A stretch of DNA of 64,000 nt from Microvirga soli. GTDB taxonomy: Bacteria > Pseudomonadota > Alphaproteobacteria > Rhizobiales > Beijerinckiaceae. The number at the start of each line of letters is the position of its first letter. Position 1 is the first letter of the stretch. Location of the stretch: positions 1-64,000 of the forward strand of contig NZ_JAERQE010000016.1 in the NCBI RefSeq assembly GCF_016734765.1, in the 5' to 3' direction. Under the pieces are notes generated by a model. The model searched no databases. It was not told where the DNA came from and worked only from the letters and a program-made list of their open reading frames with translations. Of the stretch, positions 36,143 to 47,598 are shown one piece after another. Made by a program: the position numbers and the translations under genes.

Positions 36143-36520
36143 CTAACTCCGGAACGACTCGATCAGCCGTCCCGCCGTCGCGCGGTTCAGGGCCATCGGG
36201 ATGTCGTACACCAGGGCAAGCCGCATCAGCGCCTTCACGTCCACGTCGTGCGGATGCGGCGAGAGCGGATCGACGAAGAAGAACAGGGCGTCGATCCTGC
36301 CCTCCGCGATCATCGCGCCAATCTGCTGGTCGCCGCCGAGCGGGCCGCTCTTCAGCCGCGTGACCGAGAGCGAAGGGCAACGCTCCATCACGCGCGCTCC
36401 GGTGGTGCCGGTGGAGAAGAGGGAGAAGGGGCGAAGATCGTTCTCGTACAGGGCCACGAATGCGGCCATGTCGTCCTTCTTGGCGTCGTGGGCCACGAGC
36501 GCCAGCGTCAATTGCTTCAT
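36143..36520 (-). CDS. mgsA: Methylglyoxal synthase
   Basis: A 125-residue enzyme that converts dihydroxyacetone phosphate to methylglyoxal and phosphate, a bypass of lower glycolysis. Landmarks: '[13 protein letters not shown]', phosphate-binding '[11 protein letters not shown]', the '[18 protein letters not shown]' segment with catalytic Asp, and '[21 protein letters not shown]' followed by '[12 protein letters not shown]'. Length is slightly shorter than the 150-residue E. coli enzyme but complete for the family. It lies 12 bp downstream of the DUF1194 gene. Confidence 0.95.
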   Translation of the reverse strand: MKQLTLALVAHDAKKDDMAAFVALYENDLRPFSLFSTGTTGARVMERCPSLSVTRLKSGPLGGDQQIGAMIAEGRIDALFFFVDPLSPHPHDVDVKALMRLALVYDIPMALNRATAGRLIESFRS

Positions 36521-36532
36521 GGGAGAGACAGC

Positions 36533-37336
36533 TCAATTGCTCCAGCGGTCACGCCACTGCATCTCGCCGGCCATGCAGTTGGTGCGCTGAGGGGACTGGA
36601 TGCGGCTGATCAGGGGCTGTCCGGGCATCAGGTTGGCAACCTCGAGCAATATCTTGGTCTTGATCGCTTCGATGAACTGGTCACGCTCCCGCACCGGAAC
36701 GGTGAACGAACCCTGGCCGCCGATCACGCAATCCTTGTAATAGACGTCGAGGTCCGGGATGTCGAGGTAGCCCGGCTGGCGCAGCATGATCGGCAGCCCG
36801 TTGATGGTGATGCCCTTGGCGAGCGCCGCGTCGCGGGCTTCCAGCACCATCCGGCCCTGGTTGTTGGGGCCGTCACCGGATACGTCGATGACCTGCCGGG
36901 TGGCGTTCAGACCGCTCTCCTCCAGTAGCTTTACGCTGAAATCGATGGCGCTAGAGATCGAGGTCCGCTGCGCCCGCCGCAGGGGCGTGGAGGCGATCTT
37001 GTCGGCGAAGGCCATCAGGCTCTCGGAATTGTCGAGCACCGTCCAGGGGACGATCACCTTCTGATCCGGGGAGCCCGCCCATTCCATGTAGGTCACGGCG
37101 ATCCGGCCCAGCATGCCGCCGCGAATCGCGTCGTGAACGAGCTTGGACCGGAAGGCCTGGGCGAAGCCTTCCCGCTGCAGGGCCTGCTCGTCCGTGTCCA
37201 TGGAGAAGGAGATGTCCACCGCGACCACGAGAGCGAGGTCGACTTCGCTCTCAGTCTGGGCCTGGGCCGGCGCGCCGAGGAGCGCCCAGAGACAGGCCAG
37301 GCCTGCAGCAAGGCGGGTGAAGCCGGAACGAACCAT
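36533..37336 (-). CDS. DUF1194 (von Willebrand A-like) secreted protein
   Basis: A 267-residue protein with an N-terminal signal peptide (about 1-26, cleavage after 'AQA'), so probably periplasmic. 'LALVVAVDISFSMDTDEQALQREGF' contains a MIDAS-like DxSxS metal-binding motif of the VWA fold, and 'IDVSGDGPNNQG' is a second VWA landmark. These match DUF1194 proteins common in Rhizobiales. Function unknown. Confidence 0.88.
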   Translation of the reverse strand: MVRSGFTRLAAGLACLWALLGAPAQAQTESEVDLALVVAVDISFSMDTDEQALQREGFAQAFRSKLVHDAIRGGMLGRIAVTYMEWAGSPDQKVIVPWTVLDNSESLMAFADKIASTPLRRAQRTSISSAIDFSVKLLEESGLNATRQVIDVSGDGPNNQGRMVLEARDAALAKGITINGLPIMLRQPGYLDIPDLDVYYKDCVIGGQGSFTVPVRERDQFIEAIKTKILLEVANLMPGQPLISRIQSPQRTNCMAGEMQWRDRWSN

Positions 37337-37422
37337 CGGATTCTCCTGTGCGGGAGCCGGATTGGTCGGAAAACTGTGCCAGCTTCTGGAAGTAAGGCAA
37401 GGCTGCTCCTGGACCAGAGGGG

Positions 37423-37461
37423 AGCTTAAGAATGCAGCTTAAGAATGCAGCTTAAGAATCC
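37423..37461. repeat. Three tandem 13-bp repeats at the 3' end of cmk
   Basis: AGCTTAAGAATGC is repeated at 37423, 37436 and 37449 (the last ends CC). The third copy includes the cmk stop codon, so the array probably grew by slippage at the gene end. Each unit contains the palindrome CTTAAG. Confidence 0.8.
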
Positions 37462-38078
37462 TTGGCCTCGATGATCGTGAGAGCGGCCTGGAACGCTGCG
37501 TCGGGGTCAAGGTGCGTCGTGTCGAGGGCCACGGCGTCGGCGGCGGCTTTGAGCGGGGCCGTGCTGCGGTTCATGTCCCGCTCGTCCCGGCGGCGGATGT
37601 CCTCAAGGATGTTCTCGTACTCGGCCTGCTCGCCGCGTCGCAGGAGTTCGAGATGGCGCCGCCGCGCCCGTTCCTCGGGAGCCGCGGTGATGAAGAGCTT
37701 CACGTCCGCGTCCGGGCAAACCACGGTGCCGATGTCCCGCCCGTCGAGCACGGCGCCCGGCTTCTGCATGCTGAACTGGCGCTGGAAGGCCAGAAGCGCG
37801 TCGCGCACCGGCTGATAGGCGGAGACCACCGAGGCAGCCTCGCCCATCGCAGCGCCTCTGAGGCGGGAATCGTCCTCCAGGTGCGAGACGTCGAGGTTCT
37901 GCGCCACCTCGGTGGCCGCATCCTGGTCGGCGAGGGGAACGTCCCTGTCCATGAGCACACGGGCGACGGCCCGGTAGAGCAGGCCAGTATCCAGATGGGC
38001 GAAGCCGTAATGCTCGGCGAGACGCTTGCCCAGGGTGCCCTTGCCGGAAGCCGCAGGGCCGTCGATGGCGATGATCAT
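37452..38078 (-). CDS. cmk: Cytidylate kinase
   Basis: A 208-residue enzyme that phosphorylates CMP and dCMP. '[20 protein letters not shown]' holds the P-loop; '[12 protein letters not shown]', '[22 protein letters not shown]' and '[10 protein letters not shown]' are family landmarks, and '[26 protein letters not shown]' is the C-terminal pattern. The frame opens at TTG 38090, overlapping the aroA stop, but the ATG at 38078 is the usual family start. Downstream of aroA as in many Alphaproteobacteria. Confidence 0.95.
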   Translation of the reverse strand: MIIAIDGPAASGKGTLGKRLAEHYGFAHLDTGLLYRAVARVLMDRDVPLADQDAATEVAQNLDVSHLEDDSRLRGAAMGEAASVVSAYQPVRDALLAFQRQFSMQKPGAVLDGRDIGTVVCPDADVKLFITAAPEERARRRHLELLRRGEQAEYENILEDIRRRDERDMNRSTAPLKAAADAVALDTTHLDPDAAFQAALTIIEAKDS

Positions 38079-38086
38079 GGGTGGGC

Positions 38087-39463
<1,377 letters not shown>

Positions 39464-39616
39464 TCAGGGCGGGCTCCTAACACGGGGTTTTCCCGCCGTC
39501 ACGCGCAAGCTGGGTCAAGCTCGGCCCTGGCCTCTGCAATTTCCCATTTGACAAGCCATCCCCTGCCGACTAACGGAGCCTTCCCAACCATTCACACTTA
39601 TCCAAGGCAATCACCC

Positions 39617-40006
39617 GTGGCCAAACCGGAACTCGGCTTGAAGCGCCAGTGCATGAGCTGCGGCGCGAAATTCTACGATCTCAGCAAGGACCCGGCCGTC
39701 TGCCCGAAATGCGGCACCGTGTTCCAGGCAACCGCCATGACGACCCGCGTGGCCGCTCCCGTGGCGGCCCGTGCCGCCGCCGTGGCCGATGACGACGAGA
39801 CCGAGCTCGAGGCGGCCGGTCCGGAGATGGTCTCCCTCGACGAGGTCGAAGCTGACGAGAACGAGAAGGACATCCCGGTCGATGACGACATCGAGGTGGC
39901 CGACGACGCTGCCGATGACGACACCTTCCTCGAGGACGAGGAAGAGGGCGACGACGATGTGTCCGACCTGATCGACAGCGATCTGGAAGACGACGAAGAG
40001 GCTTGA
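39617..40006 (+). CDS. FYDLN acid-domain protein (TIGR02300 family)
   Basis: A 129-residue, strongly acidic protein. The N-terminal zinc-ribbon-like part has 'CMSCGAKFYDLSKDPAVCPKCGTVF' with two CxxC pairs, and the tail is almost all Asp and Glu. It matches the alphaproteobacterial TIGR02300 'FYDLN acid' family of unknown function. It starts at GTG 39617; the long open frame upstream (from 38822) is the shadow of aroA. Confidence 0.9.
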   Translation: MAKPELGLKRQCMSCGAKFYDLSKDPAVCPKCGTVFQATAMTTRVAAPVAARAAAVADDDETELEAAGPEMVSLDEVEADENEKDIPVDDDIEVADDAADDDTFLEDEEEGDDDVSDLIDSDLEDDEEA

Positions 40007-40088
40007 ACCTCAGATCGGAGGCGACTATAGAGACGCCTCCGATTTCAAAAGAGTTCGCCGCGATGCCCCCATGCACCGCGGCTCGGAT

Positions 40089-40164
<76 letters not shown>

Positions 40165-40177
40165 AATCTTTCCAAAG

Positions 40178-40200
40178 AGCCGCCTTCGGGCGGCTTTTTT
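40178..40200 (+). terminator. Intrinsic terminator after tRNA-Ala
   Basis: A 7-bp stem AGCCGCC/GGCGGCT with a TTCG loop, followed by a run of six T. Confidence 0.9.
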
Positions 40201-40314
40201 GTTGACCGGCCGTACCATCAGCCCTTCGTCTCATGGAAACGGCGCTCATCTTCATTTTTAGTCGCCACGCCTTAATCTAAGGCCAGGATCTTCACATCCA
40301 CCGAAAGCGGAACG

Positions 40315-42516
40315 ATGACGCGCATCCAGACGAACGGCCTCCAGGTCGCCCCGGTTCTTCACGATTTCATCGAGCGGGAGGCGTTGGCCTATACCGGCGT
40401 ATCCGCCGATGCCTTCTGGAAGGGGCTGGCCGGTCTCGTAAAGGAGTTCGCCCCGCGCGACCGCGAGCTGCTCGCCATTCGCGACAAGCTCCAGGGGCAG
40501 ATCGACGAGTATCACCGCGCCCGAAAGGGCCAGCCCTTCGATCAGGCTGCCTACGAACGGTTCCTGCGCGACATCGGCTATCTGCTGCCGGAGCCCGAGG
40601 ACTTCGCGGTTCGGACGCAGAACGTGGACGACGAGATCGCCCGCATCGCCGGGCCTCAGCTCGTAGTGCCGGTGTCGAACGCCCGTTATGCGCTGAATGC
40701 CGCCAATGCCCGCTGGGGCAGCCTCTATGACGCTCTCTACGGCACTGATGCGATCCCGGAGGACGAGGGGGCCACCCGCTCAGGGACCTACAACAAGGCC
40801 CGCGGCGCCAAGGTCGTGGCCCGCGCCCGTGAGGTGCTCGACCAGGCGGCACCGCTCGCCGGCGGCAGCCACCGGGATGCAGCCTCCTACACGATCCAGG
40901 GCACGGCCCTCATCGTCACCCTTCGCGACGGCACCGAGACGGGCCTTGCCGATCCGGCCCAGTTCGTCGGCTACCAGAGTGAGGCGGCAAGCCCCTCATC
41001 GGTGCTGCTGCGCCACAACAACCTGCATCTCGACATCCGCATCGACCGCTCCCATGCCATCGGGGCCGAGGACCCGGCCGGTGTCGCCGACGTAGTGATG
41101 GAATCGGCCGTTTCCACCATCATGGACCTGGAGGACTCGGTGGCGGCAGTGGATGCCGACGACAAGGTCGAGGTCTATCGCACTTGGCTCGGGCTGATGA
41201 AGGGGGACCTCGTCGAGAGCTTCGAGAAGGGCGGACGCACGATCGAGCGCCGTCTCAATCCGGACCGGGTCTATACGAGCGTGAACGGCGGGGAACTTCG
41301 CCTGCATGGGCGCAGCCTGATGCTGGTGCGCAACGTGGGCCACCACATGTTCACCGATGCGGTGCTCGACGAGAACGGCGAGGAGATCCCTGAGACCATC
41401 CTCGATGCGGCCATTACGTCGCTCCTCGCCATCCATGATGTGAAAGGTGCGGGCTCCCTGCGCAACAGCCGCGCGGGCTCGGTCTATATCGTGAAGCCCA
41501 AGATGCACGGGCCGGACGAGGTGGCCTTTGCCAACGAACTCTTCGCCGCCGTCGAGAGCATGCTGGATCTTCCTCGCAACACCCTCAAGATGGGCATCAT
41601 GGATGAGGAGCGGCGCACCACCGTCAACCTCAAGGCCTGCATCCATGCGGCGGCCGAGCGCATCGTGTTCATCAACACCGGCTTCCTCGACCGCACGGGC
41701 GACGAGATCCACACCTCGATGGAAGCAGGCCCGATGATCCGCAAGAACGACATGAAGTCGATGCCTTGGATCAAGGCCTACGAAGACAACAACGTGGATG
41801 TGGGTATGCTCTGTGGCCTGCCCGGCAAGGCGCAGATCGGCAAGGGCATGTGGGCCGCGCCCGACAAGATGGCCGACATGCTCTCCCAGAAGATCGGCCA
41901 CCCGCAGGCCGGGGCCACCACCGCCTGGGTACCGTCGCCCACCGCCGCGACGCTGCATGCGCTGCATTATCACCAGGTGAGCGTGCCGGCCCGACAGGAA
42001 GAACTCAAGAAGCGCCCGCGCGCCAAGCTCTCCGACATCCTGACCATCCCGGTGTCGCAGTCGAACTGGGCACCCGATGCGGTGCAGCAGGAACTCGACA
42101 ACAACTGCCAGGGCATTCTCGGCTATGTGGTGCGCTGGATCGACCAGGGCGTCGGCTGCTCGAAGGTGCCGGACATCCATGACGTTGGTCTCATGGAAGA
42201 TCGTGCCACCTTGCGCATCTCGAGCCAGCACCTTGCCAACTGGCTGCGCCACGGCATCGTCAGCGAGGATCAGGTGATGCAGACCCTGCGCCGCATGGCG
42301 GAAGTGGTGGACCGGCAGAATGCCGGCGATCCGCTCTATCGGCCGATGGCGCCGAACTTCGACGGCCCCGCCTTCCGCGCTGCCTGCGATCTGGTGTTCA
42401 AGGGGGCGGAGCAGCCCAACGGCTATACCGAATACGTGCTGCACGAACGCCGTCGCGAGGCAAAGGCGTCCGGCGCGCCGGACCGCATCGACGAGAGCGG
42501 CGTCAGAACACAGTAG
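40315..42516 (+). CDS. glcB: Malate synthase G
   Basis: A 733-residue enzyme that condenses glyoxylate with acetyl-CoA to malate, completing the glyoxylate shunt. Landmarks: '[21 protein letters not shown]', '[13 protein letters not shown]', '[25 protein letters not shown]', '[19 protein letters not shown]', '[22 protein letters not shown]', '[13 protein letters not shown]', and the catalytic-region '[14 protein letters not shown]'. Length matches MSG (about 720). It is monocistronic. Confidence 0.97.
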   Translation: MTRIQTNGLQVAPVLHDFIEREALAYTGVSADAFWKGLAGLVKEFAPRDRELLAIRDKLQGQIDEYHRARKGQPFDQAAYERFLRDIGYLLPEPEDFAVRTQNVDDEIARIAGPQLVVPVSNARYALNAANARWGSLYDALYGTDAIPEDEGATRSGTYNKARGAKVVARAREVLDQAAPLAGGSHRDAASYTIQGTALIVTLRDGTETGLADPAQFVGYQSEAASPSSVLLRHNNLHLDIRIDRSHAIGAEDPAGVADVVMESAVSTIMDLEDSVAAVDADDKVEVYRTWLGLMKGDLVESFEKGGRTIERRLNPDRVYTSVNGGELRLHGRSLMLVRNVGHHMFTDAVLDENGEEIPETILDAAITSLLAIHDVKGAGSLRNSRAGSVYIVKPKMHGPDEVAFANELFAAVESMLDLPRNTLKMGIMDEERRTTVNLKACIHAAAERIVFINTGFLDRTGDEIHTSMEAGPMIRKNDMKSMPWIKAYEDNNVDVGMLCGLPGKAQIGKGMWAAPDKMADMLSQKIGHPQAGATTAWVPSPTAATLHALHYHQVSVPARQEELKKRPRAKLSDILTIPVSQSNWAPDAVQQELDNNCQGILGYVVRWIDQGVGCSKVPDIHDVGLMEDRATLRISSQHLANWLRHGIVSEDQVMQTLRRMAEVVDRQNAGDPLYRPMAPNFDGPAFRAACDLVFKGAEQPNGYTEYVLHERRREAKASGAPDRIDESGVRTQ

Positions 42517-42545
42517 AAGGGAAGGGCGCCGTTGCGGCGCCCTTT

Positions 42546-43577
42546 TCAGTCGTGGCCTGCGGGAGAGAGCGCATCGACCGTGCCGCCGATGAGGTTGCGG
42601 CTCAGGAGATGTTCTGTTGTCAGGCTGTAGCGCACAGGAGTGAGATGCCCAGGCAGTGACGCGATCCAGTCCTTCAGCTGCCGCGCCGCCGCTACGGCCT
42701 CGTCCCGCCCCACAGCCTTGAAGCGCAGCTTCGCGCCTGGGCGCATCTGCGCGAGGCGGGCGAGATCAGCGCTGATCACCGTGGCGATCTTCGGATAGCC
42801 GCCTGCTGTCTGGCGGTCGCGCATCAGCACGATGGGCTGGCCGCTGCCTGGCACCTGGATATGGCCGTCGACGATCCCGTCCGACACGATGTTGAAGCCC
42901 TTGGCATGCTCAAGCTTAGGGCCGGTGAGCTGGAAGCCCATCCGGTCGGCCTGGGGGCTGATGGTGAATTCACTTTCCAGAAGCAAAGAAATGCTTTCCG
43001 GCGTGAAGTAATCGTCCTGCGGCCCCATCATGACGCGTAAGGGGCCGGTCCCCTCAAGGATGTCGACGCTCAGCTGCATCGGCTCGCCCGTCTGATTCTC
43101 CGGCCGGCACAGCAGGCGGTTTCCTGCCTGGAGTGGCGCCCCTTTCAGGCCACCGAGGCGGGAGCGCAGATGAAACGAGACGCTTCCCAGCTGCAGCTCG
43201 ACCGCAACGCCGCCGGCTACGGCCAGATACGCGAAGGTGCCGGTGCGCGGGTGCCCCACCTCCAGGCTCTGGCCCTCCTTCAGAACGAAGGATGTCAGGG
43301 GCGGGATGGGGGTGCCATCGATGCTGGCGGATACGCCCGCGCCGGCGACGGCAAGGTGAAGGTCGCCGCCTTCGCCGTTGAAGGAGCCGCCGAGATTGAC
43401 GAACTCGATTGCACCCATGTCGTGCGGATTGCCCACGAGGGCATTGGCCATCGCCAGGGCACGACGGTCCATAGCGCCCGAGGGCGAGACGCCGAAGCCC
43501 TGATAGCCGAAGCGGCCGCGATCCTGCAGGGCCGTCATGGGGCCGCAGGATTTCACCACGAGGTCGATCATGGGCAA
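42546..43577 (-). CDS. pxpC: 5-oxoprolinase subunit C (biotin-dependent carboxyltransferase-like)
   Basis: A 343-residue protein of the KipA/PxpC family. 'VKSCGPMTALQDRGRFGYQGFGVSPSGAMD', 'ANALVGNPHDMGAIEFVNLGG', 'RVMMGPQDDYFT', and 'QVPGSGQPIVLMRDRQTAGGYPKIATVI' are diagnostic. With PxpB it forms part of the ATP-dependent 5-oxoprolinase that opens pyroglutamate to glutamate. The start overlaps the end of pxpB by 10 bp. The third subunit, pxpA, is not in the window. Confidence 0.93.
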   Translation of the reverse strand: MPMIDLVVKSCGPMTALQDRGRFGYQGFGVSPSGAMDRRALAMANALVGNPHDMGAIEFVNLGGSFNGEGGDLHLAVAGAGVSASIDGTPIPPLTSFVLKEGQSLEVGHPRTGTFAYLAVAGGVAVELQLGSVSFHLRSRLGGLKGAPLQAGNRLLCRPENQTGEPMQLSVDILEGTGPLRVMMGPQDDYFTPESISLLLESEFTISPQADRMGFQLTGPKLEHAKGFNIVSDGIVDGHIQVPGSGQPIVLMRDRQTAGGYPKIATVISADLARLAQMRPGAKLRFKAVGRDEAVAAARQLKDWIASLPGHLTPVRYSLTTEHLLSRNLIGGTVDALSPAGHD

Positions 43578-44290
43578 ACCTCCTCGGCCACCGGCTCGCC
43601 TGCCTGAACGGCCTTCTCCATGGCCTCCCAGCGCAAGGCGTCGACGGGCTCGAAAATGATCTCATCACCGGCCGCGAACAGGAACACCGGATCGCGCTCC
43701 GGTGCGTAGGGCCGCACGGGCGTTAGGCCGAGATTGTGCCAGCCGCTCGGCATGTCCATGGGGGCGATGCCGGCCTGCTCGCCGCCGATCATGATGGTGC
43801 CGGCAGGGATCTTGGCCCGCGGATGAAGCCTGCGCGATGTGGCGATCCGCTTGTCGAGGCCTCCGAGATAGGTGAAGCCCGGCAGGAAGCCGATCATGTA
43901 GATGCGGTAGACCGAAGACGAGTGGATATCGATCACCTGGGTGGGCGTGAGGCCGTGGATCTCCGCCACTTCCTCCAGGTCGCTCCCGTATTCGCCGCCA
44001 TAGACCACCGGCACGCGCCAGCGCCGGCCCACTGCGTGGCGGGGCGCGAGATCCGTCGTCGCCTCGTCGAGGAGCCTCACAAGAGCATCGTAGTCGGTCG
44101 CCGCCGGATCGAACTGGATATTGAGCGAGCGATAGGTCGGCACCGTCTCGATCAGCCCGGCTGGAGCACGGGTGCGGACGATCTCATCGAGGGCCAGAAC
44201 CATGGCGTTGAGGGCAGGATCGATCGTGCTCCCGAACTCGACTGTCAGGGCGCTATCGCCGCAGGGAAGAATCTTTGGTGTCGGCACCAC
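43568..44290 (-). CDS. pxpB: 5-oxoprolinase subunit B (KipI-like)
   Basis: A 240-residue partner of PxpC. 'LPCGDSALTVEFG', 'TYRSLNIQFDP', 'VYGGEYGSDLEEVAEIHGLTPTQVIDIHSS', 'YMIGFLPGFTYLGGLDKRIATSRR', 'PAGTIMIGGEQAGIAPMDMPSGWHNLG' follow the family closely. Translated just before pxpC and overlapping it, so the two products are likely made in fixed ratio. Divergent from bdhA. Confidence 0.93.
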   Translation of the reverse strand: MVPTPKILPCGDSALTVEFGSTIDPALNAMVLALDEIVRTRAPAGLIETVPTYRSLNIQFDPAATDYDALVRLLDEATTDLAPRHAVGRRWRVPVVYGGEYGSDLEEVAEIHGLTPTQVIDIHSSSVYRIYMIGFLPGFTYLGGLDKRIATSRRLHPRAKIPAGTIMIGGEQAGIAPMDMPSGWHNLGLTPVRPYAPERDPVFLFAAGDEIIFEPVDALRWEAMEKAVQAGEPVAEEVCP

Positions 44291-44510
44291 GCCCCCATCG
44301 CGTTGTCCAAAGGCTTCCGATCCATCTCATATCGGCGGCTGCCACACAACGGTAGGGAAGGTGAAAGGGACATGCGCCCAACACATGGGCAGGTTTGCGC
44401 ATAGCTGCTGTTCCCCATGCTCCTTTTTGCTAGGCTCACCCCCACCGTGCCCTTCGTGTTATGCCACCTGCCATCTGATGCCTGGAGCCCAGGCCCATGC
44501 GGAGAAGACC

Positions 44511-45296
44511 ATGACCTTGACATCGAAAGCAGCCGTCGTCACCGGTTCGACCAGTGGTATCGGCCTGGCCATTGCCCGCGCGTTCGCCAAGGAGGGCGCC
44601 AATGTCGTCCTCAACGGTCTGGGAGACGAGGTCGAGATCGAGAAGACCCGCGCCGGGATCGAGAGCGAATTCGGCGTGAAGGCGGTCTATTCGCCGGCCA
44701 ACATGCTGAAAAGCGACGAGATCGAGGAGATGGTCCGTCTCGGCGAGCGTACCTTCGGCAGCGTCGATATTCTCGTCAACAATGCGGGCATCCAGTTCGT
44801 CTCGCCCATCGAGGATTTTCCGGTCGAGAAATGGGACCAGATCATCGCGATCAATCTCACGTCGGCCTTCCACGCCATCCGCGCTGCGGTGCCCGGCATG
44901 AAGGCACGCGGATGGGGCCGCATCATCAACACGGCCTCGGCCCATTCCCTCGTGGCCTCGCCCTTCAAGTCGGCCTATGTGGCGGCAAAGCACGGCATCG
45001 CTGGCCTCACCAAGACGGTGGCGCTGGAAGTGGCGACGCACGGGATCACCGTGAACTGCATCAGCCCCGGCTATGTCTGGACACCGCTTGTCGAGCGGCA
45101 GATTCCCGACACCATGAAGGCGCGTAACATGACCAAGGAGCAGGTGATCAACGACGTGCTTCTGGAAGCGCAGCCCACCAAGCAGTTCGTCACCGTCGAT
45201 CAGGTGGCGGGGCTTGCCGTGTTCCTGTGCTCGGATGCAGCGAGCCAGATGTCGGGCGCCAACCTGTCGATGGATGGCGGCTGGACGGCGAAGTAG
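44511..45296 (+). CDS. bdhA: 3-hydroxybutyrate dehydrogenase
   Basis: A 261-residue short-chain dehydrogenase. NAD motif 'VTGSTSGIGLAIARAFA', 'ILVNNAGIQFVSPIEDFP', active-site Ser in 'NTASAHSLVASPFKSAYVAAKHG' with the YxxxK pair, and 'CISPGYVWTPLVERQIPD' match PHB-degradation 3-hydroxybutyrate dehydrogenases. It turns 3-hydroxybutyrate into acetoacetate, in keeping with polyhydroxybutyrate metabolism of this group. ATG 44511 has GGAGAAG upstream; the frame is open further upstream without homology. Confidence 0.93.
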   Translation: MTLTSKAAVVTGSTSGIGLAIARAFAKEGANVVLNGLGDEVEIEKTRAGIESEFGVKAVYSPANMLKSDEIEEMVRLGERTFGSVDILVNNAGIQFVSPIEDFPVEKWDQIIAINLTSAFHAIRAAVPGMKARGWGRIINTASAHSLVASPFKSAYVAAKHGIAGLTKTVALEVATHGITVNCISPGYVWTPLVERQIPDTMKARNMTKEQVINDVLLEAQPTKQFVTVDQVAGLAVFLCSDAASQMSGANLSMDGGWTAK

Positions 45297-45306
45297 AATG
45301 CACGCT

Positions 45307-45342
45307 CGTCATCCCGGACGCCGCAGGCGATCCGGGATGACG
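45307..45342. repeat. REP-like palindrome
   Basis: CGTCATCCCGGA and TCCGGGATGACG form a 12-bp perfect inverted repeat between the converging bdhA and pip genes. Same family as the cluster at 50448-50691. It could work as a bidirectional terminator. Confidence 0.8.
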
Positions 45343-45343
45343 C

Positions 45344-46360
<1,017 letters not shown>

Positions 46361-46390
46361 CTAAGCCGGCTTCAAACCCCTAGCGCGTCG

Positions 46391-46417
46391 TGCAACTGTC
46401 ATATAGTTTTGCAACTG
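46391..46417. repeat. Direct repeat in the pip/potD-like divergent promoter
   Basis: TGCAACTG occurs at 46391-46398 and 46410-46417 (19 bp start to start) with an AT-rich ATATAGTTT between. It is placed 40-66 bp before the binding-protein start, so it may be a regulator site or overlap the promoter. No regulator can be assigned. Confidence 0.3.
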
Positions 46418-46456
46418 GGGAACAAGGGCAAAGCCCAACCACACTGGAGGACGAGG

Positions 46457-47530
46457 ATGTTGACGAAACGCACCAGCCTGAAGCTGGCAACCGCTCTGGC
46501 CGCTCTCATGGTCGTCGGATCGGCAGAGGCCGCCGAGAAACTGCGGCTCCTGACCTGGTCGGGCTATGCGCCGGCCGATATCGTGGCGCAGTTCACGAAG
46601 GAGACAGGCATCGAAGTCGAGGTGACGACCTCGAACAACGAGGAGATGATCTCCAAGCTGCGCGCCACCCAAGGGGCGGGCTTCGATCTCGCCCAGCCGA
46701 GCCAGGACCGCATCGCCGGCCCGCAGGCGGAGTTCGGCATCTACAAGCCGCTCGACGTCTCCAAGCTGAAATCCGACCAGTTCATCGCCTCCATGCTCGA
46801 GGCCACCAAAAAGAACACCACCGTGGACGGCAAGGTCTACGGCGTTCCCCATATCTGGGGCACGGACGGACTCGTGGTGAACACCAAGGCCGCCCCCAAG
46901 GTCGCCGACTACAACGATCTCTGCGATCCGTCTCTCGCCGGCAAGACCAGCTTCCGCGCTAAGCGCCCGGCCCTGATTGCGTTTGCCTTCGCCAACGGCA
47001 TGGATCCCTTCGCAGCGTACGGCGATGCAAAGGCCTATGCCGCCTTGATGGACAAGGTCGGCGCCAAGCTTGCCGAGTGCAAAAAGAACGTGAAGTTCTT
47101 CTGGGAGGGCAACGATCAACTCCTCAATGCACTGCGCTCCGGCGAGATCGTCGCCGCCATGGCCTGGGATACGGGCGGATGGAAGCTCAACGCCGACAAC
47201 CCGGATATGAAGTTCATTGCACCGAAGTCCGGAGCGCTCGGCTGGGTCGACACCTTCGCAATCCCCGCCAAGGGCCGCAACGACGATGCTGCCTATAAGT
47301 GGATCAACTTCAACATGCGCCCGGAGATCGCCGCAAAGGTTGCTGCCGCCGCCGGCAACTTCACGGCCTCGAACGGCGCCGACAAGCTCATGGAAGGCAA
47401 GCTGAAGGATCAGTTCGCCGAGAGCTTCCCGAAGGCCGCCATCGACAACATCCGGTGGTATCCAGCCGTGCCGGCAGGCCTCGAGGAGATCGAAGGCAAG
47501 GTTCTCGACCGCCTGAAGGCCGGTTCGTAA
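46457..47530 (+). CDS. Polyamine-type ABC transporter substrate-binding protein
   Basis: A 357-residue periplasmic protein of the PotD/PotF class. Signal peptide of about 25 residues, cut after 'AEA'. 'LRLLTWSGYAPADIVAQFTKETGIEVEV', 'NNEEMISKLRA', 'YGVPHIWGTDGLVVNTK', 'FFWEGNDQLLNALRSGEIVAAMAWD' and 'IRWYPAVPAGLEEIE' fit the family. GGAGGACGAGG precedes ATG 46457. Followed by ATPase and two permeases. The exact polyamine or related solute cannot be read. Confidence 0.9.
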   Translation: MLTKRTSLKLATALAALMVVGSAEAAEKLRLLTWSGYAPADIVAQFTKETGIEVEVTTSNNEEMISKLRATQGAGFDLAQPSQDRIAGPQAEFGIYKPLDVSKLKSDQFIASMLEATKKNTTVDGKVYGVPHIWGTDGLVVNTKAAPKVADYNDLCDPSLAGKTSFRAKRPALIAFAFANGMDPFAAYGDAKAYAALMDKVGAKLAECKKNVKFFWEGNDQLLNALRSGEIVAAMAWDTGGWKLNADNPDMKFIAPKSGALGWVDTFAIPAKGRNDDAAYKWINFNMRPEIAAKVAAAAGNFTASNGADKLMEGKLKDQFAESFPKAAIDNIRWYPAVPAGLEEIEGKVLDRLKAGS

Positions 47531-47548
47531 CTCTTCCATCGTTTGTCC

Positions 47549-47581
47549 CATCATCCCCCGGCGTAAGCTGGGGGATGACAC
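47549..47581. repeat. REP-like hairpin between binding protein and ATPase genes
   Basis: CATCCCCC-GGCGTAAGCT-GGGGGATG forms a hairpin within the transporter operon, after the binding-protein stop. Hairpins here commonly protect the upstream message or partly terminate, so that the binding protein is made in excess (known for other operons; inferred here). Confidence 0.6.
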
Positions 47582-47598
47582 TTTGTATCGGCAGCGTC

